DNA from: Paenibacillus kyungheensis
GTDB lineage: Bacteria; Bacillota; Bacilli; Paenibacillales; Paenibacillaceae
Direction of reading: 5' to 3'
NCBI RefSeq assembly: GCF_028606985.1
Contig: NZ_CP117416.1
Coordinates: 3,634,001-3,698,000 of the forward strand
Length of the DNA: 64,000 nucleotides
Shown here piece by piece: positions 58,277-64,000 of the stretch. The notes beneath the pieces are model-generated. The model saw only the letters and a list, made by a program, of their open reading frames with translations. It did no database searches and was not told the origin of the DNA. The number at the start of each line of letters is the position of its first letter. The stretch's first letter is position 1. A program made the position numbers and the translations under genes.

Positions 58277-58462
58277 AAAAAACCTCTTTCCCACATCAAG
58301 GAAAGAGGTTCGCTATCTATTCATTATAATATTCAAATCATACGAATAAAATAATGCAATAATTCATCCTGCTTTCCTATCTCCCAAGCGATTCAAGCTT
58401 GCTGGAATTGGCACGTTTTTGCCGAGGTTTCATAGGGCCAGTCCCTCCACCTCTCTGGATAG
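58277..58462 (-). promoter_or_regulatory. SAM-I riboswitch (S-box) controlling yoaDCB
   Basis: On the minus strand the leader reads CTATCCAGAGAGGTGGAGGG, then ACTGGCCCTATGAAACC and CGGCA, and ends CTTGGGAGATAG. These are the conserved P1, P2 kink-turn, P3 and P4 elements of SAM-I; P1 pairs 58458-58462 with 58377-58381. A terminator follows (arms 58281-58290 and 58301-58310, then six U's). SAM binding should switch the operon off. Between 58463 and the yoaE start I see no further named element. Confidence 0.95.
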
Positions 58463-58690
58463 AAAATCTAATGTATGTAGTTGTCGAAAAAAACTTGCAA
58501 ATCGATATCAGACACGATAAGGTATAAAACATCTAAATTTGTCGAATTCGAAATAATTTTCTTTATTCTAATTAAACCTAGTAAAAAAGTCAACATTAAA
58601 TCTAAAATTTAATTTATGATAGTTTATAACGTATTCAAAGTCTATTTCTGCCATTATTAAGGTATGGGTATTACGAAAGGAGCATGATGT

Positions 58691-60742
58691 ATGTCTAGTT
58701 ATGTTGATCAACAAGATGGAGTATTTCCTTCAGTCTGCTCGCTCGATTGTCCTGATCAGTGCGGACTGCTTGTTCATAAAGAAAAAGGTAAAATTATCAA
58801 AATCGCTGGAGATCCTAATCATCCTGTTACCAAAGGGAACATCTGTAACAAAGTTCGTAATATGACAGAACGTATCTATGATACTAAGCGCCTGACTACT
58901 CCGCTCAAGCGGATCGGAGCAAAAGGCGAAGGTCTTTTTGAACCTATTTCTTGGGAAGAAGCGATTACTACAATTACTTCCAAGTGGAAAACATTAATAT
59001 CCACTTCCGGCCCTGAAAGTATTCTCCCGTATAGCTTCTATGGCAATATGGGCAATCTATCTGCTGAAGGGATGGATCGCCGCTTTTTCCACCGGATGGG
59101 GGCAAGTCTTTTAGAGCGCACCATTTGTACAGCCGCTGGTTCAGCAGGTTATAAATATACAATGGGTGGCAGTATTGGTACCGATCCTGAAGATACGGTA
59201 GATACAAAGCTATTTATTTTCTGGGGCATTAATGCAGTTAGCACTAATATGCATCAAGTGACTTTAGCGCAACAAGCTCGCAAAAAAGGCGCTAAAGTTA
59301 TTGTGATCGATGTGCACAAAAATCAAACTGGACGATCTGCGGATTGGTTTATTCCGATTTTGCCAGGAACAGATAGTGCACTCGCTCTAGGGATGATGCA
59401 TATTTTATTTGCTGAAGACAAAGTGAATGAGGATTTTATGAAGCAATATACAGTAGGACACGAACAATTGCGTGAGCATGTAAAGCAATATGACCCTGCT
59501 ACTGTATCCACAATTACAGGCGTGCCTGTCGATGATCTATATCAATTAGCTCGTATGTATGGCGATGCTAGCCCTGCTCTGATTCGTATCGGAAATGGTC
59601 TACAACATCATGATAACGGCGGGATGAATGTACGTACGATTGCCTGCCTACCTGCTATCACAGGACAATGGTTAGTACGCGGTGGCGGTGCTATTAAGTC
59701 TAATACGTTCCAACTAACATTTAATGAAAATGCATTACAACGTCCAGACTTATTGGCTAATCGCAATACTCGTTCTTTTAATATGAATCAATTGGGACGG
59801 GTATTATTAGAGGAGTCTGAACCTGTGCAATCGCTATATGTGTACAATTCTAATCCAGCAGTTGTGACTCCAGAAGCTACGCTTGTCAGACAAGGATTAG
59901 CACGAGACGATTTGTTTACTGTTGTGCACGATCTCTTTTTAACTGAAACAGCTAAATATGCAGATATCGTTTTGCCAGCAACATCTGCTTTTGAAAATAC
60001 CGATTTCTATGCTTCGTACTGGCATCATTATATGCAGATTCAACAACCAGTTGTTGCTCCATATGGAGAAAGCAAATCCAATACCGAAGTATTTCGTTTG
60101 CTTGCTAAGACCATGGGTTATGAAGATGAAGCATTACAAGATAGTGATGAGCAGTTAATTCGGCAAGCGCTGGATCATCCTGCTAATCCTGCACTGAAAA
60201 ATATTACGTATGATTCATTAGTTCAGCATCAATATGTCAAAGCAGATCGACAATATATTTTCCCGGATCGTCTGCCTACACCAAGTGGCAAAATTGAACT
60301 ATATTCAGCCGATATGGAACGTGATGGATTACCACCACTACCAACCTATACACCACTTCATGAGCAGGGCACTCATCCTTATATTTTTGTACCGGGGCCT
60401 AATCATAACTTTTTAAATTCAACCTTTTCGAACAATGCCAAACATATCGGTCTTGAAAAGTCACCCAAGCTATTTATGAATACAATAGATGCGCAAAATG
60501 CTGGTATTGAAGATGGCGACTGGGTAACCGTCTGGAATGAACGGGGGTCTTGTGAACTGCTTGCTACTGTAGGTGAACATGTATTGCCCGGCGTTGTCGT
60601 CAGCCAGGGGCTATGGGCAGACACTGACAATCAGCAAGCTACCCATCTAGTCAATGCACTCACGTCAGATCGCTTGGCTGATATGGGCGGTGGTGCAACC
60701 TTCTTCTCCGGTCGTGTCGATGTAATCAAAAAATTAAGTTAA
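58691..60742 (+). CDS. yoaE: Molybdopterin-dependent oxidoreductase (YoaE-like)
   Basis: Molybdopterin/4Fe-4S protein of the DMSO-reductase superfamily, 683 residues. The N-terminal cluster site is CSLDCPDQC with a fourth Cys in NICNKV (about residue 50). Mid-protein molybdopterin-binding blocks such as LFIFWGINAVSTNM and VIVIDVHKNQTG, and the C-terminal ADIVLPATSAFEN and GDWVTVWNERG (molydopterin dinucleotide domain) are present. No Tat signal, so cytoplasmic. Start ATG with AAAGGAG upstream. Divergent from yoaDCB, as in B. subtilis. No partner subunits are nearby; substrate unknown. Confidence 0.88.
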   Translation: MSSYVDQQDGVFPSVCSLDCPDQCGLLVHKEKGKIIKIAGDPNHPVTKGNICNKVRNMTERIYDTKRLTTPLKRIGAKGEGLFEPISWEEAITTITSKWKTLISTSGPESILPYSFYGNMGNLSAEGMDRRFFHRMGASLLERTICTAAGSAGYKYTMGGSIGTDPEDTVDTKLFIFWGINAVSTNMHQVTLAQQARKKGAKVIVIDVHKNQTGRSADWFIPILPGTDSALALGMMHILFAEDKVNEDFMKQYTVGHEQLREHVKQYDPATVSTITGVPVDDLYQLARMYGDASPALIRIGNGLQHHDNGGMNVRTIACLPAITGQWLVRGGGAIKSNTFQLTFNENALQRPDLLANRNTRSFNMNQLGRVLLEESEPVQSLYVYNSNPAVVTPEATLVRQGLARDDLFTVVHDLFLTETAKYADIVLPATSAFENTDFYASYWHHYMQIQQPVVAPYGESKSNTEVFRLLAKTMGYEDEALQDSDEQLIRQALDHPANPALKNITYDSLVQHQYVKADRQYIFPDRLPTPSGKIELYSADMERDGLPPLPTYTPLHEQGTHPYIFVPGPNHNFLNSTFSNNAKHIGLEKSPKLFMNTIDAQNAGIEDGDWVTVWNERGSCELLATVGEHVLPGVVVSQGLWADTDNQQATHLVNALTSDRLADMGGGATFFSGRVDVIKKLS

Positions 60743-60768
60743 CTCCTTTTATCCAATAATCGTTCACT

Positions 60769-61746
60769 TCACACACTATGGCGTTCGATTAACGTATAAG
60801 GAATCTGTCGCTTGACCGGCATGATAGTAGCATCAAGGCTACGTTCATAAAATAAAGAAAACGCTTGTCTGCCGATTTCTTGTAAATTCTGATCGATCGT
60901 AGTGAGTTGTAATCCGGCAGAGATCGGTTGGTTATCATACCCGATAATTGCTAACTGCTCAGGAATACGCAATCCATATTGACGTGCGCCTAACATAACA
61001 CCTGCGGCGGCTTCATCCCCTGTTACAATTAACGCAGACGGAGGTGACTCCATAGTCGCAATCCGCTTGGCAATCTGTTCACCATCACTCATATGGATAC
61101 AATCTGGAAAAATCCACTCCTGATACACTTCAAGCCCTGCGGCATGGAGTGTATTTTGGTATGCACGAAATCGCTCCTGACTGCTTGCACTTGTTTTGCG
61201 ACCGATACAATAACCGATACGAGTATACCCATGATCTAATAAGTACTGAATCCCGCTACAAAAAGCTCCATAATGATCGGTATATACAGCGGATAGATTG
61301 GATTCTTCTGTATATTCGCAGACAACGATCGGCCCTGAATCACTGTATGATTGTAATTCTGCCCAGGGTAATACACGTGAACATGCAATGATTCCATCCA
61401 CCTGTCTTGTACTGAGCATATGTAGATATTCTCGTTCTTGATCTGGATTATACGAAGTCTGACATAGCAATACATGATAACCATATTGATAAGCTTCTTC
61501 CATCACACCTGCAATAATAGCGTGATAATACGGATGATGACTAAATGGTAAAATCAAACCAACCGTTTTGGTTTTACCACGAATCAGATTAATAGCTTGT
61601 GAATTAGGGGTGTAGCTATTTTGCTCAATGACCTGTTGTACCCGTTCTCGTTTATCTGCTCTAACATAAGGATGATTATTGAGTACTCTAGATACGGTAG
61701 ACACCGAAACTCCTGCTTGCTGGGCGATTTGCTTAATATTGACCAT
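60769..61746 (-). CDS. LacI-family transcriptional regulator
   Basis: 325 residues from the ATG at 61744-61746 (AAAGGAG seven bases upstream; the 26 codons before it are unsupported). N-terminal helix-turn-helix NIKQIAQQAGVSVSTVSRVLN with the hinge helix, then a periplasmic-binding-protein-like effector domain (VGLILPFSHHPYY, DGIIACS, AIIGYDNQP). It lies directly downstream of the 6-phospho-beta-glucosidase gene and probably controls it; the effector would be a phospho-glucoside or glucose derivative, by analogy. Confidence 0.9.
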   Translation of the reverse strand: MVNIKQIAQQAGVSVSTVSRVLNNHPYVRADKRERVQQVIEQNSYTPNSQAINLIRGKTKTVGLILPFSHHPYYHAIIAGVMEEAYQYGYHVLLCQTSYNPDQEREYLHMLSTRQVDGIIACSRVLPWAELQSYSDSGPIVVCEYTEESNLSAVYTDHYGAFCSGIQYLLDHGYTRIGYCIGRKTSASSQERFRAYQNTLHAAGLEVYQEWIFPDCIHMSDGEQIAKRIATMESPPSALIVTGDEAAAGVMLGARQYGLRIPEQLAIIGYDNQPISAGLQLTTIDQNLQEIGRQAFSLFYERSLDATIMPVKRQIPYTLIERHSV

Positions 61747-61820
61747 AAGTGACTCCTTTCTTGTCATCATAAATCTTACACGATTACTTGTATCATAGCT
61801 CAAAATAAGACCAACGATAA

Positions 61821-61867
61821 ACAACCGCCTGTTTTCTTGAACATTCTATCCAAGACAAGGCGGTTGT
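61821..61867 (-). terminator. Terminator after the 6-phospho-beta-glucosidase gene
   Basis: A 10-bp perfect outer stem (ACAACCGCCT with complement) plus an inner CTTG/CAAG pair. The continuation TTATCGTTGG is a weak U-tract, so some read-through into lacI is expected. Confidence 0.6.
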
Positions 61868-61886
61868 TATACATATCATTATTAAA

Positions 61887-63341
<1,455 letters not shown>

Positions 63342-63366
63342 CTAATGATGCTTTTATGATAAAGTA

Positions 63367-63380
63367 TGAAATGCATTTCA
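63367..63380 (-). promoter_or_regulatory. Palindromic operator candidate in the GH1 promoter
   Basis: TGAAATGCATTTCA is a perfect 14-bp palindrome 44 bp upstream of the GH1 start. A TTGATC box lies directly next to it upstream and a TATCAT-like -10 follows, so it would sit in the promoter spacer, the usual place for a LacI-family operator. Confidence 0.55.
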
Positions 63381-63393
63381 GATCAAGCTTTGT

Positions 63394-64000
63394 TTATGAT
63401 AGTGGCTTAGCTAATTGTACCTGATTCCGTCCAGCCGACTTGGCTATATACAATGCTTGATCTGCTTGTTCAAACATGTTTTCAGGCTGATCCTGCGGAT
63501 AACAACTTACACCGATCGATATCGTAATATGAATCACTTGTCCATCGTCTAATTGAAAATCGTGAGCTTCGATCTTTTTACGAATCGATTCTGCTATTTT
63601 TAACGTTTTTTCGATTCCACAGTCATTTAAGATCGCAGCAAATTCTTCTCCGCCTTTACGAGCACAGTGATCATTAGAACGCATAGCCTCTTTTAACAAT
63701 TGAGCTATTTGAATCAATACCGTATCTCCATTTAAATGTCCATACGTATCATTAACATCTTTAAAATAATCAATATCTAAAAGGAGCAAACCAAAAGGTT
63801 GTGGATAATGCACCAAATTTATCGTTTTTTGTTCAAACATTTTTTCAAATGCACGTGGATTATGAAGCCCTGTCAAAAAATCAAGATTGGCTGCTTCACG
63901 CATTAATAACAATGCATCATCGGTACGTTTCATATAACGAAGTAAATAATAAACAAACAATACCCCGGGAATATAAAACGCTGCAAAGACTATAATCGGA
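63394..64000 (-). CDS. Diguanylate cyclase (GGDEF), N-terminus outside window
   Basis: Makes cyclic-di-GMP. The frame is open to the window edge (position 64000), so the true start lies beyond it. Visible: a hydrophobic segment at the edge (part of a membrane helix), then a GGDEF domain with LTGLHNPRAF, DIDYFKDVNDTYGH and the active-site motif RKGGEEF. The inhibitory I-site RxxD is present (RSND, five residues before GGEEF), so product feedback is expected. Ends 70 bp upstream of the GH1 gene. Confidence 0.9.
   Translation of the reverse strand, partial: PIIVFAAFYIPGVLFVYYLLRYMKRTDDALLLMREAANLDFLTGLHNPRAFEKMFEQKTINLVHYPQPFGLLLLDIDYFKDVNDTYGHLNGDTVLIQIAQLLKEAMRSNDHCARKGGEEFAAILNDCGIEKTLKIAESIRKKIEAHDFQLDDGQVIHITISIGVSCYPQDQPENMFEQADQALYIAKSAGRNQVQLAKPLS

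Noticed and set aside
58974-59207. Minus-strand frame inside yoaE
   Set aside because: Antisense shadow of a clear molybdoenzyme gene.

Overview
The window is chromosomal backbone of a low-to-mid G+C Gram-positive bacterium. Gene content, A/T-rich spacers, strong AGGAGG-type ribosome sites, frequent TTG and GTG starts, T-box leaders, a CIRCE operator and a SAM-I riboswitch all point to the Bacillales. Paenibacillaceae is the best guess, from gene order and protein style; no rRNA is present to settle it. Almost every gene is on the minus strand. Only rpsT and the yoaE-like oxidoreductase are on the plus strand. I saw no tRNA, rRNA, insertion sequence, prophage or CRISPR array.

Layout, following B. 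subtilis order. Positions 1-6667 hold dnaG (cut by the window edge), yqxD, glyS, glyQ with a glycine T-box, recO, era and cdd. Positions 6861-15343 hold dgkA, ybeY, pgpH, phoH, an unrecognised membrane protein, floA, nfeD, yqeY and rpsU; the nfeD-floA block has a textbook ECF (sigma-W type) promoter. Positions 15539-29088 hold a HIT protein and a DNA-repair block transcribed addB-addA-sbcD-sbcC, plus one unknown gene. Positions 29289-33299 hold an RlmI-like methyltransferase, rsmE, an M50 protease and prmA. Positions 33452-38396 hold the hrcA-grpE-dnaK-dnaJ heat-shock cluster under CIRCE control. Positions 38584-43541 hold an acetyltransferase, hemW, a block of hairpin repeats, lepA and rpsT. 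Positions 43738-51300 hold holA, an anti-sigma-like protein with its ECF sigma factor, and comEC, comEB and comEA. Positions 51442-60742 hold leuS behind a leucine T-box, then a SAM-riboswitch-controlled yoaDCB operon divergent from yoaE. Positions 60769-64000 hold a LacI regulator, a 6-phospho-beta-glucosidase and a truncated diguanylate cyclase.

Two things stand out. First, sporulation genes are missing from two separate conserved neighbourhoods: gpr and spoIIP between rpsT and lepA, and yqfC and yqfD next to phoH. The flanking housekeeping genes are intact, which suggests an asporogenous lineage or relocation. Second, the lepA-hemW spacer contains tandem units of about 77 bp that carry hairpins with compensatory arm changes, interrupted by a GNRA-capped stem; I recognise no known family there. 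The yoaDCB/yoaE module is known from B. subtilis but has no established function, and its SAM riboswitch ties it to sulfur or methyl metabolism.

Several starts were moved from the longest reading frame to an internal start with a good ribosome site (era, cdd, rpsU, HIT, dnaK, hemW, holA, comEA, leuS, yoaB, lacI). Function calls rest on motifs and synteny read by eye; no database search was run.
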